A stretch of DNA of 64,000 nt from Candidatus Aminicenantota bacterium (GCA_014360015.1 JACIYJ010000002.1:248001-312000); one strand, 5' to 3'. Shown: positions 45,453 to 55,281, counted from the first letter of the stretch. Numbers and translations: made by a program. The notes: generated by a model from the letters alone, not told the origin.

Positions 45453-46211
45453 TCAGTGCCTGTGTGAAACCAGATGATGACCGCCGCTCAGCAATTCCTG
45501 AACGACCGCTGACTGACAGAATTCAGAATGTTCTCCATGATAAATGAGCTTCTGGTTCAGACAGGCTACCTTATTTACGTGCTTATTGACGATACCATAA
45601 TCATGAGTGACCAGAACGATGGTCAACTGGTGCTCTTGATTGAGCTGTCCCAGCAGGTCGTAAAAACTTTCCTGGGTCATATAATCAACTCCGGTAGTAG
45701 GTTCATCCAGCAACAGGATTTCAGGTTCTGTGGCTAAGGCCCGGGCAATCAGGACCCGTTGTTGTTGTCCACCGGATAGTTTAGTTATGGGCTTTTTTAT
45801 TTCTTTTTCGAGACCAACCAGTTTCAAGATTTTTTCGATTTTTTCTTTAGACTGGTCTTTTGCTCTTCTCCCGACTTTCTGACTTGAGCGTAGACTGCAA
45901 GCGATGACTTCTTCTACCGAAATGGGAAAAATCGGGTCGAAATGAGTGGCTTTTTGCTGGATGTAACCCACCTTATGCCAATCGCTGAACTCTTCCAGTG
46001 CCTGACCAAAAAGATAGACCCGACCTTTTTGGGGTTTCAGCAAGCCGACTATTATTTTCAAAAGGGTGGTTTTTCCCGACCCGTTTGGTCCGATGATAGC
46101 CAGAAAGTCGCCTCGGTAAATGGATAGGTTTACATCCTTAACTGCCGGAAAATCTTCATAGAAAAAAGAAACCTCTTCCACTCTGACTATTTCTTCCTGT
46201 TTCTGATTCAT
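45453..46211 (-). CDS. znuC: Metal ABC transporter ATP-binding protein
   Basis: ABC ATPase of 252 residues with Walker A GPNGSGKTT, Q-loop IQQKATHFDPIFPISVEE, signature LSGGQQQR, Walker B EILLLDEPTTGVD and switch His in LVTHDYG. The Q-loop region and short C-terminus ending HLVSHRH are typical of the ZnuC/MntA group. It lies four bases after the binding-protein gene and nine before the permease. Confidence 0.93.
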   Translation of the reverse strand: MNQKQEEIVRVEEVSFFYEDFPAVKDVNLSIYRGDFLAIIGPNGSGKTTLLKIIVGLLKPQKGRVYLFGQALEEFSDWHKVGYIQQKATHFDPIFPISVEEVIACSLRSSQKVGRRAKDQSKEKIEKILKLVGLEKEIKKPITKLSGGQQQRVLIARALATEPEILLLDEPTTGVDYMTQESFYDLLGQLNQEHQLTIVLVTHDYGIVNKHVNKVACLNQKLIYHGEHSEFCQSAVVQELLSGGHHLVSHRH

Positions 46212-46215
46212 TTTT

Positions 46216-47118
46216 TCACTTACAGCCCAAACCTTTTTTCAAGGTTTCCAGATTTCTTTTCATCAATTCTAAAAAGCCAATTTTCTTTTCTATTTCTGAA
46301 CGGGTCAGATTGACGCCGGTTGATAATCCATAGAGTTTAACTCCGGTTTCTCTGGCAATGGTTTGAGCATAAGCCGGGGGCGTTGAGCTTTCGTAAAATA
46401 TGGCTTTAAGCTGCCTGGTCTTTATAAGGTTGATAATTTCCTGGAGCTTTCTAGGACTGGGTTGGGCTTCAGGGTTGGGTCCAGTCAAGGCTACTTGCTG
46501 TAGACCATAGCGGGAAGCCAGGTAGCCGAAGGCCTGATGTCCGGCTATGATTAAATCCTTCTGCTGGCAACAGGCAATGGTCTTTTGATATTCTTCATCA
46601 ATAGATTTGAGCTCATTAAGAAGCTCCTGTCCTCTTTTTTTATACATCGAGGCCCCTGGGGGGTCCAAAATAGTTAATTCCTCGATTATCTTTTCAACCA
46701 GCAAACAGTCAGCCTGAAAGTCAAGCCAGAGATGGGGGTCTTCTGGCTTTAAGCCTGGGTAGTTAACAGTGCTCAGGTAATCAAAAAATCTGATTGTTTT
46801 GAGTTTTTTATTGTTCAAAGATTTTTCTACCTTCTCCAGCCAGGGTTCAAGATGGCCGCCGACGCAAATTAGGAGATCAGCTTCAGCCAGGATTTTCAGG
46901 TCACTTGGCCTTAGCTGAAAAGTATGGACTTCAGCTGAAGTCGGAATAAGTTGTAAAATTTCAGCTCGGTCAACAGAAACGGCTCTGACCAGCTCAGTTA
47001 AGGGGAAAATTGTAGTTACCAAGCGCAATTTCTGTTGAGGTCCAGCCTGATTCTGGCCGGTTAAAAACGACAATAACAGAAGGCCAAGAATTACCAGAGT
47101 CATCACTTTCTTTTTCAT
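46216..47118 (-). CDS. znuA: Metal ABC transporter substrate-binding protein (ZnuA-like)
   Basis: Periplasmic metal receptor of the cluster A-I fold, 300 residues with a signal peptide (about 5-24). Likely ligands are His in SAEVHTFQLRPSD, His in EDPHLWLDF, His in IAGHQAFGYLASRYGL and an acidic residue late in the protein (ESSTPPAYAQTIARE). The His-rich loop of many ZnuA proteins is absent, so manganese or iron remain possible. It is the first gene of the three-gene importer; an extended -10 promoter is 44-52 bases upstream. Confidence 0.9.
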   Translation of the reverse strand: MKKKVMTLVILGLLLLSFLTGQNQAGPQQKLRLVTTIFPLTELVRAVSVDRAEILQLIPTSAEVHTFQLRPSDLKILAEADLLICVGGHLEPWLEKVEKSLNNKKLKTIRFFDYLSTVNYPGLKPEDPHLWLDFQADCLLVEKIIEELTILDPPGASMYKKRGQELLNELKSIDEEYQKTIACCQQKDLIIAGHQAFGYLASRYGLQQVALTGPNPEAQPSPRKLQEIINLIKTRQLKAIFYESSTPPAYAQTIARETGVKLYGLSTGVNLTRSEIEKKIGFLELMKRNLETLKKGLGCK

Positions 47119-47161
47119 CTGCCCGAACCTATTTACTTGAAAATTTGTTGTTTTTTTAGAT

Positions 47162-47170
47162 ATTATAACA
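47162..47170 (-). promoter_or_regulatory. Extended -10 promoter for the metal importer operon
   Basis: TGT-TATAAT on the minus strand. The divergent pepD gene starts at 47199, so promoters for both directions must overlap in this 80-base gap, where one metal-responsive repressor could affect both. Confidence 0.45.
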
Positions 47171-47198
47171 CAGAAGTAAAATCATAAAGGAGTGAAAA

Positions 47199-48650
47199 AT
47201 GGCCAATAACTTGACTTCTTTAAAACCAGAAAAACTCTGGAAACATTTTTCTGAGATTTTAAGGATTCCCCATGGCTCGGGCAACGAAAAAGCCCTGGCC
47301 GAACATATCATCAACCTGGCCAAGAGCTGGAACCTGGAATGGCAGAAAGACAAGGTTGGCAATGTGGTTATCCGAAAGCCGGCCTCTCCTGGTCATGAAA
47401 ATGCCCCAGGTGTTGTCCTTCAGGCTCATTTAGATATGGTCTGCGAAAAGAACTCAGACATTCAGCATGATTTTACTAAGGATCCAATTGAAGCCTTTCT
47501 CGACGGAGACTGGGTGAAAGCTAAAGGAACAACTCTTGGAGCTGATAACGGGATCGGAGTGGCTGCCTGTCTGGCTGTTCTCGAAGACCAGACTCTGACT
47601 CACGGTCCAATTGAATGCCTGTTCACCGTGGACGAAGAGACCGGTTTAACCGGTGCCTTCAAACTCAAGAAAGATATGTTGAAAGGAAAACTCTTGCTCA
47701 ATCTTGACAGCGAAAATGAAGGAACTTTTACCATCGGATGCGCTGGTGGTGCTGATTCAGAGATTACCCTTCCAGTTGAACGCAAAAAGAAAAAAATAAA
47801 GAGTGCTATTCTGGTAAAAATCACCGGCCTGCGGGGAGGCCATTCCGGTTTGGACATCAACCTGGGCCGCGGCAATGCCCTTAAGTTCATGGCCAGATTG
47901 CTTTCCCAAGCTGCTGACAAATTTAAATTTGAGCTGGTCTCTTTTAACGGTGGTAGCAAGAGAAATGCTATTCCCCGTGAAGCCTGGGCGGTGGTGGCGG
48001 TGGAGCCAGCTAATCAAAAAGCCCTGGTCAATCACTTAAAAAAATCTTTTGAGTCCATCAAATCCGAATACAGGGTTACTGAACCAGAAATGTCTCTAAA
48101 TATTCAGAAAACAGCTGAAACCGGCTTTCCTTTGGTAGTCGAATCCCAGATCAAATTGCTCAATCTGCTTCTGGCTCTTTCCCATGGTGTAATTTCCATG
48201 CATCCAGAAATTCCTGACCTGGTGGAGACCTCAACCAACCTGGCTATTGTCGGCACCGAAGAGAAAGCGGTTAAAATCATCTGTAATTCTCGCAGTTCAA
48301 TTATGTCAGCCCTGGAATTTGTCCGTTTGGTGATAAGAGCTGTTAGTAATCTGGCCGGAGCTAAGGTCGTTCAGCCTGAAGGTTACCCGGGCTGGACACC
48401 CAACCTGCAGTCGCCTTTACTCCAGAAGATGGTCGATATCTATAAGAACCTTTTCCAGCAGGAACCTGAGGTTAAAGCCGTCCATGCTGGGCTGGAATGC
48501 GGAATAATTGGCGAGAAGTATCCTGGGATGGATATGATTTCTTTTGGCCCGACCATCAGAAATCCTCACTCCCCTGATGAAAGAGTCCACGTCGGTTCAG
48601 TCGAAAAATTCTGGAACTTCTTAGTAGAAACTCTGACCAGACTTGCCTGA
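47199..48650 (+). CDS. pepD: Aminoacyl-histidine dipeptidase (PepD, M20C)
   Basis: Cytosolic di-zinc dipeptidase, 483 residues. Metal motifs: [43 protein letters not shown] with the catalytic Glu, [25 protein letters not shown] and the late [24 protein letters not shown]. The opening [24 protein letters not shown] is typical of PepD. AAAGGAGTG precedes the ATG. It diverges from the metal importer, reasonable for a zinc enzyme. Confidence 0.94.
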   Translation: MANNLTSLKPEKLWKHFSEILRIPHGSGNEKALAEHIINLAKSWNLEWQKDKVGNVVIRKPASPGHENAPGVVLQAHLDMVCEKNSDIQHDFTKDPIEAFLDGDWVKAKGTTLGADNGIGVAACLAVLEDQTLTHGPIECLFTVDEETGLTGAFKLKKDMLKGKLLLNLDSENEGTFTIGCAGGADSEITLPVERKKKKIKSAILVKITGLRGGHSGLDINLGRGNALKFMARLLSQAADKFKFELVSFNGGSKRNAIPREAWAVVAVEPANQKALVNHLKKSFESIKSEYRVTEPEMSLNIQKTAETGFPLVVESQIKLLNLLLALSHGVISMHPEIPDLVETSTNLAIVGTEEKAVKIICNSRSSIMSALEFVRLVIRAVSNLAGAKVVQPEGYPGWTPNLQSPLLQKMVDIYKNLFQQEPEVKAVHAGLECGIIGEKYPGMDMISFGPTIRNPHSPDERVHVGSVEKFWNFLVETLTRLA

Positions 48651-48757
48651 GAGTCGGGAGCTTAGATATGGAGAGACGGAAGTTTCTCCTGGCTCTTGGA
48701 GCTATTTCCTATCTAAAAACCAGATTGTTTTCTGGAATCAATTCTTGGAGGGAACTG

Positions 48758-49162
48758 ATGAAAAAAGCTATCCATACCGATAAGGCACCTAAGGCCATTG
48801 GACCTTACTCTCAGGCCATAGTGGCTAATGGTTTTATTTTCGTTTCTGGACAGGTCCCGCTTGACCCGGTCAAAGGAGAAATTGTCGGCTCCACCATCGA
48901 AGAACAGGCTCATCAGGTTTTGAAAAACATTCAGGCCATCCTGGAAGCTGCCGGAAGCTCAATGGCCAATGTAGTTAAAGCTACAGTTTACCTGGCTGAT
49001 ATAAATGACTTTGCAAAAATGAACGCTGTCTATTCTCAATATTTCTCCGAGCCCTACCCAGCCCGGGCTGCTTTTCAGGTGGCCAGGCTGCCTAAGGATG
49101 TGAAGATTGAAATTGAGGTCATAGCTTTGGGCGGACCGGAAATGATGCCGCTGGTCAAATAG
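48758..49162 (+). CDS. ridA: RidA family reactive-imine deaminase (possible longer form with leader)
   Basis: Deaminates reactive enamine/imine products of PLP enzymes. From ATG 48758 it is 134 residues, the normal length, starting [20 protein letters not shown] with GGAGGG eight bases upstream. VSGQVPLDP, the catalytic-type Arg in [18 protein letters not shown] and the Glu near the end are conserved. The same frame is open to ATG 48668, adding 30 residues [20 protein letters not shown]..., which resembles a twin-arginine leader, and that ATG also has GGGAG upstream. Two forms, cytosolic and exported, are possible. Confidence 0.9.
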   Translation: MKKAIHTDKAPKAIGPYSQAIVANGFIFVSGQVPLDPVKGEIVGSTIEEQAHQVLKNIQAILEAAGSSMANVVKATVYLADINDFAKMNAVYSQYFSEPYPARAAFQVARLPKDVKIEIEVIALGGPEMMPLVK

Positions 49163-49185
49163 AAAATTTCTGTTTTCTGGCGGGC

Positions 49186-49213
49186 TTAACTTTTTTGCCT
49201 TCTGGAGTATAAT
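49186..49213 (+). promoter_or_regulatory. Promoter for fmdB (and possibly hyuAB)
   Basis: TTAACT (49186-49191), 16-base spacer, perfect TATAAT (49208-49213). It leaves a leader of about 11 bases holding GAGG before the fmdB ATG at 49231. Confidence 0.55.
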
Positions 49214-49230
49214 TTTTATTGAGGTTCAAA

Positions 49231-49449
49231 ATGCCGATCTATGAATATATCTGTTTGAAATGTCAGCACAAATTTGAATGTCTGGTCAATCTGAACAAAG
49301 AGACTAAGGTCATTTGCCCCAAATGCCAGAGCGACCAGGTAAAAAGGCTGATCTCGTCCTTTGGCATCGGTGGCGGCGGCAGTCGGATAAAGAGTGGGTC
49401 AGGCGGTTGTTCCAGCTGTTCCTCATCCACCTGCTCTACCTGTCGTTGA
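49231..49449 (+). CDS. FmdB-like zinc-ribbon protein
   Basis: 72 residues from ATG 49231 (GAGG seven bases before; a TTG at 49219 is less likely). MPIYEYICLKCQHKFECLVNL and CPKCQSDQVKRL supply the two CxxC knuckles of an FmdB/CxxC_CxxC_SSSS zinc ribbon. The tail is rich in Gly, Ser and Cys (SGGCSSCSSSTCSTC), as in many family members. The name comes from a regulator of formamidase in Methylophilus; here it lies 75 bases before the hydantoinase genes, which also act on amides. Confidence 0.88.
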   Translation: MPIYEYICLKCQHKFECLVNLNKETKVICPKCQSDQVKRLISSFGIGGGGSRIKSGSGGCSSCSSSTCSTCR

Positions 49450-49524
49450 CTTCTTTTTTCCTTGACATCAACCCGCCAGATTTTGTAATTCTATTCACCT
49501 ATTTTAAATCTAAAGGGTAGAAAA

Positions 49525-51528
49525 ATGGAATATCAGCTGAGGATTGGAGTTGATTCTGGTGGTACCTTTACTGATATTGTGGTTCTGGCCGATGGCCAAT
49601 TGCGAGTTGCCAAAGTTCCATCAACTCCCCAGGACCCATCGATTGCCATCTATGAAGGGTTAAAAGAATTCCTTCAGAATGGTCAGGCTTTCATCATACA
49701 TGGAACTACTGTTGGCACCAATGCCCTGCTGGAGAAAAAAGGCGGCAAGATAGCTCTGCTGACCACCAAGGGTTTTGAAGATGTAATTTTTATCGGTCGA
49801 CAGACCAGAAAAAAACTCTACAGCTTAAAGGGAGAGAGTCGGAGTTACCTACTCTCACCTTCTCTCTGCTTCGGTCTCGAGGAGAGAATTCTGGCTTCAG
49901 GTAAAGTGGAGAAAGCTTTGGAAATCAAAGACCTGGAATCAGTGATCAAGGTCCTTAAAAAAGAGAAGGTTGAGGCAGTAGCTGTTTGTCTTTTACATTC
50001 CTACGCTAATCCCCGGCACGAAGCTATGGTAGCTCAGGAGTTGTCCAGATCAGGCTTAAAAGCTTCGGTCTCCTCGAGTTTACTTCCAGAGCATCGGGAA
50101 TATGAAAGGACTTCGACCACAGTTATTAACGCCTATTTAATGCCGGTTATGGACCACTATCTCTCTTCTCTGGAAAAAAAGCTGTCTGGCTCTGAACTTA
50201 AAATCATGCAGTCAAATGAAGGTTATATCTCTGCCGAAAAAGCCCGACTGGAGCCGATAAAAACCATTCTATCAGGACCAACGGGCGGTGTGGTTGGAGC
50301 CTGGCACTTAGCCCGCCTTTCTGGATTTAAAAATGTCATTAGCTTTGATATGGGTGGGACTTCCACCGACGTCTCGTTAATCAGCGGCGGTATTAGACGC
50401 TCGATGGAAAACATGGTCGGCGACTTTCCTGTTCGTTTGCCGATGGTTGACGTTCATTCGGTTGGAGCTGGCGGAGGATCAGTGGTCTATGTTGATGAAG
50501 GTGGTCTTCTGAGAGTCGGACCTCAAAGTGTGGGAGCCAACCCAGGGCCAGCCTGTTATGGTAATGGTGATATTCCAGCGGTTACTGACGCCAATGTCTA
50601 TCTTGGTCGGCTTGATCCGGAGTTTTTCCTTGGCGGGAAAATGAAAATTTACCCGGAAAAAAGCCAGAAGGCCCTGGAACGGATTGCCAGAAAGATTGGT
50701 AAAAGCTTAATCGAAACAGCTCTCGGGGTTATTGATATAGCCAATGCCAGCATGGAAAAGGCTATTCGGGTCATATCTGTAGAAAGAGGCTATGACCCTC
50801 GTAATTTTGCCCTGATTTCCTTTGGTGGGGCCGGCGGTTTGCATGCAGTGGAAATGGCCGAACACCTCAGAATTCCTAAGGTAATTATTCCGCGGTTTGC
50901 CGGAGTCCTTTCAGCCCTGGGTTTACTGATGGCGAACTCGATTAAAGATTATTCGCGGTCATTCATCAGATTGGCTCAGAGGACTGACCCTGAAGACCTT
51001 GAAAAAGTTTTCAATGAGATGGAAAAACAAGCTTTAAAAGAAATGGCTGAAGATGGCTTTTCTCCAGAAGATATTCTGATTGAGCGCCAGCTGGATTTAA
51101 GGTATCTGGGACAATCCTATGAATTAACTGTGCCCTTCCGGTCCGGTTCTTTTCACAATTACAGCTACATCAACGATTTCCACCGCCAGCACCGGCGTCT
51201 GTTCTCATATCATCATCAACACCGTCCTGTAGAAATAGTTAACCTCAGGGTTAAAGCTGTGGCTAAGACTAAAAAAGTGAAACTGGAATCATTCGAACTA
51301 AATCCGGAAATCCCGAAAAAAGCCCGACTGAAAAAGCAATGGCTTTTTTATCATAATGAAAAATATCAGGCTGACGTCTATAACCGGTCTGAGCTCCTGG
51401 CCGGAAATCGAATTTCCGGTCCAGCTTTAATCGTCGATGGTGAATCCACCACCTTTCTTCCACCTGGCTACAAGGCCAGCGTCGATCATTATCTGAACCT
51501 GATAATAGAAAAGATGGAGAAAAGATGA
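49525..51528 (+). CDS. hyuA: Hydantoinase/oxoprolinase subunit A (HyuA)
   Basis: ATP-dependent amidohydrolase subunit of the N-methylhydantoinase/5-oxoprolinase/acetone-carboxylase group, 667 residues. ASKHA-type nucleotide-binding motifs: GVDSGGTFTDIVVL at the N-terminus, HGTTVGTNALLEKKGGKIALLTTKGFED, SGPTGGVVGAWHLA, FDMGGTSTDVSLI and FGGAGGLHAVEMAE. It overlaps hyuB by four bases. The substrate could be hydantoin, oxoproline or another cyclic amide; peptide-degradation neighbours favour an amino-acid-derived one. Confidence 0.92.
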   Translation: MEYQLRIGVDSGGTFTDIVVLADGQLRVAKVPSTPQDPSIAIYEGLKEFLQNGQAFIIHGTTVGTNALLEKKGGKIALLTTKGFEDVIFIGRQTRKKLYSLKGESRSYLLSPSLCFGLEERILASGKVEKALEIKDLESVIKVLKKEKVEAVAVCLLHSYANPRHEAMVAQELSRSGLKASVSSSLLPEHREYERTSTTVINAYLMPVMDHYLSSLEKKLSGSELKIMQSNEGYISAEKARLEPIKTILSGPTGGVVGAWHLARLSGFKNVISFDMGGTSTDVSLISGGIRRSMENMVGDFPVRLPMVDVHSVGAGGGSVVYVDEGGLLRVGPQSVGANPGPACYGNGDIPAVTDANVYLGRLDPEFFLGGKMKIYPEKSQKALERIARKIGKSLIETALGVIDIANASMEKAIRVISVERGYDPRNFALISFGGAGGLHAVEMAEHLRIPKVIIPRFAGVLSALGLLMANSIKDYSRSFIRLAQRTDPEDLEKVFNEMEKQALKEMAEDGFSPEDILIERQLDLRYLGQSYELTVPFRSGSFHNYSYINDFHRQHRRLFSYHHQHRPVEIVNLRVKAVAKTKKVKLESFELNPEIPKKARLKKQWLFYHNEKYQADVYNRSELLAGNRISGPALIVDGESTTFLPPGYKASVDHYLNLIIEKMEKR

Positions 51529-53093
51529 GCAAATTTGACCCGATAGAGCTTGAACTTTTCAAAAATCTTTTTACTTCGATCACCGAAGAGATGGCTGCTG
51601 TCCTACAGAGAACCGCCCTTTCTCCTAACATTAAAGAAAGAAGAGATTTCTCCTGTGCTCTATTTACCAGACTTGGAGAAACCTTTGCTCAGGGCTCGCA
51701 TATCCCTGTCCATCTTGGAGCTATGCCTCTTTCGGTCCAGGCTGCTCTGCAGTCAGTAGATTTTGAGCCAGGTGATGTGGTTATCTTGAACGATCCTTAT
51801 AAAGGCGGCACTCATTTACCCGATATAACCTGTATTCAGCCCTATTTTGTAGCGCAGAATCTCTGCTTTTTTGTCGCCAATCGGGCCCATCATTCTGATG
51901 TTGGTGGAATTACTCCTGGTTCTATGCCCTTGGCCACAGAAATCTTCCAGGAAGGAATCATTATTCCTCCGTTGAAGCTCTATAAAAGAGGACGTTTAAA
52001 CGAAGAAGTCCTCAACCTGTTTCTGGCTAATGTCAGAACGCCTGAAGAAAGACGCGGAGACATCTTGGCTCAGGTAGCGGCCAACGCTCGGGGAGCTAAA
52101 AGATTGAGCGAAATGCTCGCAAGCTATGGTCTGGAAAAATTGACGCTGTATGCTGACCAGATTCAAGATTATACTGAAGAAATCCTTAGAAAGACTATCA
52201 AAATGATCCCCGACGGAATTTATCAATTTGAAGATTATCTGGACGATGATGGAGTCACCAACCAACCGGTTAAGATATCAGTCAAATTAACAGTTAAAGA
52301 TGAAGAGGCCTGGGTGGATTTCAGTGGTTCTTCTCCTCAGGTTGAAGGTTCGGTCAATGCCAATTTCGCCGTGACTTTTTCTGCAGTCCTTTATGTCTTC
52401 AGATCTCTGGTCGAAGAAGATATTCCCTTCAATACTGGTTTGATGCGACCAATTCATATCATTGCTCCAGAAGGAACTGTTGTTAACGCTACTTTTCCCT
52501 CAGCCTTAGCCGGTGGCAATGTGGAAACTTCGCAGAGGATTGTGGATGTGCTGCTTGGAGCTCTGGCTCAAGCGCTTCCAGGAAAGATACCTGCAGCCAG
52601 TCAGGGGACCATGAACAACATTGCCTTCGGCGGTTATAACCCATGGAGAAAGGCCAACTTTGCTTATTATGAAACCATTGGTGGTGGCCTGGGCGCCTCG
52701 GCTGAAACAGCCGGTCTGAGCGGTGTCCATTGTCATATGACCAATTCTTTGAATACTCCGATTGAAGCTCTGGAAAATTACCTGCCGATTAAAATCACCC
52801 GCTATGCCCTGAGAAGAAACTCAGGAGGAAAAGGAAAAAACCGAGGTGGAGATGGGCTCATCAGAGAATACCAATTTCTGGTGCCGGCCAATTTGACCAT
52901 CATCTCTGACCGAAGGAAATTTGCCCCTTATGGCCTGGCCGGCGGGAAACCGGGGAAAAAAGGAGTGAACCTCCTGATAAGGGGAAAGAAGCAGACTATC
53001 CTTGGTTCCAAAGTCAACCTCAAGGTAAAAGCAGGAGATGTTCTTCGGATAGAAACCCCGGGTGGGGGTGGTTACGGCTCTCCTAAAGAATAA
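51525..53093 (+). CDS. hyuB: Hydantoinase/oxoprolinase subunit B (HyuB)
   Basis: Catalytic-side partner of HyuA, 522 residues. Conserved blocks are FTSITEEMAAVLQRTALSPNIKERRDFSCALF, HIPVHLGAMPLSVQAAL, GDVVILNDPYKGGTHLPDIT, FVANRAHHSDVGGITPGSMP (metal-type His/Asp) and GGGGYGSP at the C-terminus. Coupled to hyuA through ATGA. It ends convergently about 63 bases from the NusG paralog. Confidence 0.93.
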   Translation: MSKFDPIELELFKNLFTSITEEMAAVLQRTALSPNIKERRDFSCALFTRLGETFAQGSHIPVHLGAMPLSVQAALQSVDFEPGDVVILNDPYKGGTHLPDITCIQPYFVAQNLCFFVANRAHHSDVGGITPGSMPLATEIFQEGIIIPPLKLYKRGRLNEEVLNLFLANVRTPEERRGDILAQVAANARGAKRLSEMLASYGLEKLTLYADQIQDYTEEILRKTIKMIPDGIYQFEDYLDDDGVTNQPVKISVKLTVKDEEAWVDFSGSSPQVEGSVNANFAVTFSAVLYVFRSLVEEDIPFNTGLMRPIHIIAPEGTVVNATFPSALAGGNVETSQRIVDVLLGALAQALPGKIPAASQGTMNNIAFGGYNPWRKANFAYYETIGGGLGASAETAGLSGVHCHMTNSLNTPIEALENYLPIKITRYALRRNSGGKGKNRGGDGLIREYQFLVPANLTIISDRRKFAPYGLAGGKPGKKGVNLLIRGKKQTILGSKVNLKVKAGDVLRIETPGGGGYGSPKE

Positions 53094-53156
53094 TATTTAT
53101 CTTTTTTCTTTGTAAATAATTCCGAAAACTCTGCACATAGATTTCTCTTTTCGCTT

Positions 53157-53657
53157 TTACTTCTTGTCTGCTTCAGATTTGCTTATTTTCTTTATTTTAC
53201 TCTTTTTGATGATCAGTGACCCCTGGTAGGAAATATAGTTCAGTAGAATCATCACTCTTTCCTTATCGCTCAGCTCCCGATAAAAAATGCCTTTAAGACC
53301 TTTGAGTGGTCCCTCCATAACCATTATTTCGTCTCCAGGGGAAGGATCTTCTCCGTATTTCATTAATTCAATCAGCCCGTTTTTTTCCCGGGCTTTTAAA
53401 CAATCTATGATCTCAGGTTCCACTGGAATAGGGCCTTCCTTGTTGCCGATTACCCTTCTGACTCCGCGGGTATAAATAATTTTTCTGTACTGTGAGGGAA
53501 AATTAAACCGCAAGAACAAATAACCCGGGAAAAATGGCTTGATGATTGAGTCCTGCTTATATTTCGGATTGTAGACTGTAAAACCGGCCTGGCTGAAGAG
53601 TGATTCCACCTGAAATTCTTTTTTGGGTTTAGTGCTGACTACGTACCACTTCAGCAT
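53157..53657 (-). CDS. NusG paralog (RfaH/LoaP-like antiterminator)
   Basis: 166 residues with an NGN domain (about 1-100: LKWYVVSTKPKKEFQVESLF, PFFPGYLFLRF, IYTRGVRRVIGNKEGPIPV) and a KOW domain (about 105-150: PSPGDEIMVMEGPLKGLKGIFY). The RGVRR and NKEGPIPV forms and the lack of secE/rplK neighbours mark it as a specialised paralog rather than housekeeping NusG. Such factors bind paused polymerase and carry it through long operons. No polysaccharide or natural-product cluster is visible in the window, so the target is unknown. GAGGAG lies nine bases before the ATG; it is probably co-transcribed with pepP, 59 bases upstream. Confidence 0.87.
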   Translation of the reverse strand: MLKWYVVSTKPKKEFQVESLFSQAGFTVYNPKYKQDSIIKPFFPGYLFLRFNFPSQYRKIIYTRGVRRVIGNKEGPIPVEPEIIDCLKAREKNGLIELMKYGEDPSPGDEIMVMEGPLKGLKGIFYRELSDKERVMILLNYISYQGSLIIKKSKIKKISKSEADKK

Positions 53658-53716
53658 GAAAAAATCACTCCTCGGCTTTAGGCTTGATCAAACCGGATTT
53701 AATTTTCTCCAATCCC

Positions 53717-55102
53717 TCAGCTGAACAGGCCTTCTATTTCAGATATTTTTTTTGGTATTCTCGGCCCCAGCACTCGATGGCCATCAGCCGTTACCAGAAC
53801 ATCGTCTTCGATTCTAACGCCACCGAAGTCCAGGAACTTTTCAACCTTTTCGTAGTTGATAAAATTAGCAAATTTTTTCTCTTTTTTCCACTGCTCATAG
53901 AGTGCCGGGATAAAGTAAATGCCCGGTTCAACTGTCAGGACAAAACCAGGCTCAAGAGCCTTAGCCAGTCTCAGATATCCAAGGCCAAATTGTTCACTGC
54001 GGCTGACAGTCTGGTCATACCCCACATAATCTTCTCCCAGGTTTTCCATATCATGGACATCCAGACCCAGCATGTGGCCCAGGCCATGAGGAAAGAATAA
54101 AGCATGAGCCCCCTGGTTCACGGCTTCGTCCAGATCTCCCTTCATTAAACCCAGGTCTTTAAGGCCTTCGGCCATTACTCTGGCAGTCTTTAAGTGGATA
54201 TCCCTGTATTTGACACCAGGAGCTATGGTTTTAATGGCTTCTTCCTGGCCTTTAAGCACTATAGAATAGATATCTCTTTGCCTCTGGTTGAACTTTCCGC
54301 CTACTGGAACTGAACGGGTGATGTCGCAGGCATAATGGAGTTCGGATTCAGCTCCGGTATCCATCACCAGAAAACGACCTTTTTTCAGCATATCACCATA
54401 AGTAGTTTTATGGAAAATCTGCCCGTTAATGGTAACGATAGGCGGAAAGGCAAACGACAAACCGTTAGCTCGAAGCACCAGTTCCATCAAAGCCAGAATC
54501 TCCTGTTCCTTAGCTCCTGGCCGGACTTCCGGAATAGCCCTTAGGTACATTTCTCGGGTTATCTGAAGAGCTTTTTCAATTTCCTCAACTTCTTCTGCAC
54601 TTTTTACCGACCTCAAGGCGACCACGGCCTTAATCAGCTCAACCGACGCAGAAGATTTAATTTTATCCGGAGGAAGATCTAACCAGGATGATAATTTCAG
54701 AGTAATATCTGCCCGATATGGAGGCAAAAAATGAATTGTCCTGTTTTGACTTCTTAGTTTATTCAAATATTCTGACAGCTGGCGAGAAGGCATAACTTTC
54801 TTGACTCCGACGGCTGCTGCTCTCTCTTTCATTTTTGGCTGTGGCCCGACCCAGATGATATCTTCAAGAGTAACATCATCGCCAAAAATGATTTCCTGAC
54901 CCTCGTCTATGTCGATGATTCCAACCAATCCTGGAGAATCTATCCCGAAAAAATAGAGGAAACTGCTATCCTGCCTAAAGGGGTAGGCATTGGCAGGATA
55001 GTTCATCGGGCTTTCGGTATTACCAGGAAAAAGGCAAACACCCGTCTTAAGCAGATTTTTCAGTTTCTTCCTTCTCTGTTGGTAAATTCCAGGCTCAAAC
55101 AT
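53717..55102 (-). CDS. pepP: Xaa-Pro aminopeptidase (M24B)
   Basis: Di-metal aminopeptidase cleaving N-terminal residues before proline. 461 residues from ATG 55102, preceded by AGGAGGAG; the open frame reaching 55162 would contain the promoter. Creatinase-type N-terminal domain (about 1-170, FLYFFGIDSPG) and pita-bread catalytic domain with ligands in VMDTGAESELHYACDITRSVP, FFPHGLGHMLGLDVHD, LTVEPGIYFIP and GGVRIEDDVLVT. Cytosolic. Confidence 0.94.
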   Translation of the reverse strand: MFEPGIYQQRRKKLKNLLKTGVCLFPGNTESPMNYPANAYPFRQDSSFLYFFGIDSPGLVGIIDIDEGQEIIFGDDVTLEDIIWVGPQPKMKERAAAVGVKKVMPSRQLSEYLNKLRSQNRTIHFLPPYRADITLKLSSWLDLPPDKIKSSASVELIKAVVALRSVKSAEEVEEIEKALQITREMYLRAIPEVRPGAKEQEILALMELVLRANGLSFAFPPIVTINGQIFHKTTYGDMLKKGRFLVMDTGAESELHYACDITRSVPVGGKFNQRQRDIYSIVLKGQEEAIKTIAPGVKYRDIHLKTARVMAEGLKDLGLMKGDLDEAVNQGAHALFFPHGLGHMLGLDVHDMENLGEDYVGYDQTVSRSEQFGLGYLRLAKALEPGFVLTVEPGIYFIPALYEQWKKEKKFANFINYEKVEKFLDFGGVRIEDDVLVTADGHRVLGPRIPKKISEIEGLFS

Positions 55103-55133
55103 GATTTCTCCTCCTAAAATATACTTAAAAACA

Positions 55134-55162
55134 TCTATACCAGAATTTGGAGAATAAATCAA
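55134..55162 (-). promoter_or_regulatory. Promoter for pepP-nusG paralog
   Basis: TTGATT (55157-55162), 17-base spacer, extended TGG-TATAGA (-10 at 55134-55139). Its place fixes the pepP start at 55102. Confidence 0.55.
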
Positions 55163-55281
55163 AAAAATTTGTCAGGACAAGAAGCTGGCCATGGCCGTAT
55201 CTTTTGACTATCCGCCTTTCCAATTGAATCAATAAGGGACCCACCTCATCTGATAGTCATAAGAATTAAGAATAAATCATA

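Noticed and set aside
47119..47198. Zur-type operator between znuA and pepD (TGTTATAATAT resembles half of a Zur site).
   Set aside because: The dyad is incomplete and the bases are explained by an extended -10 promoter.
49455..49485. Perfect TTGACA upstream of hyuA as a promoter.
   Set aside because: No acceptable -10 occurs at 16-18 bases spacing.
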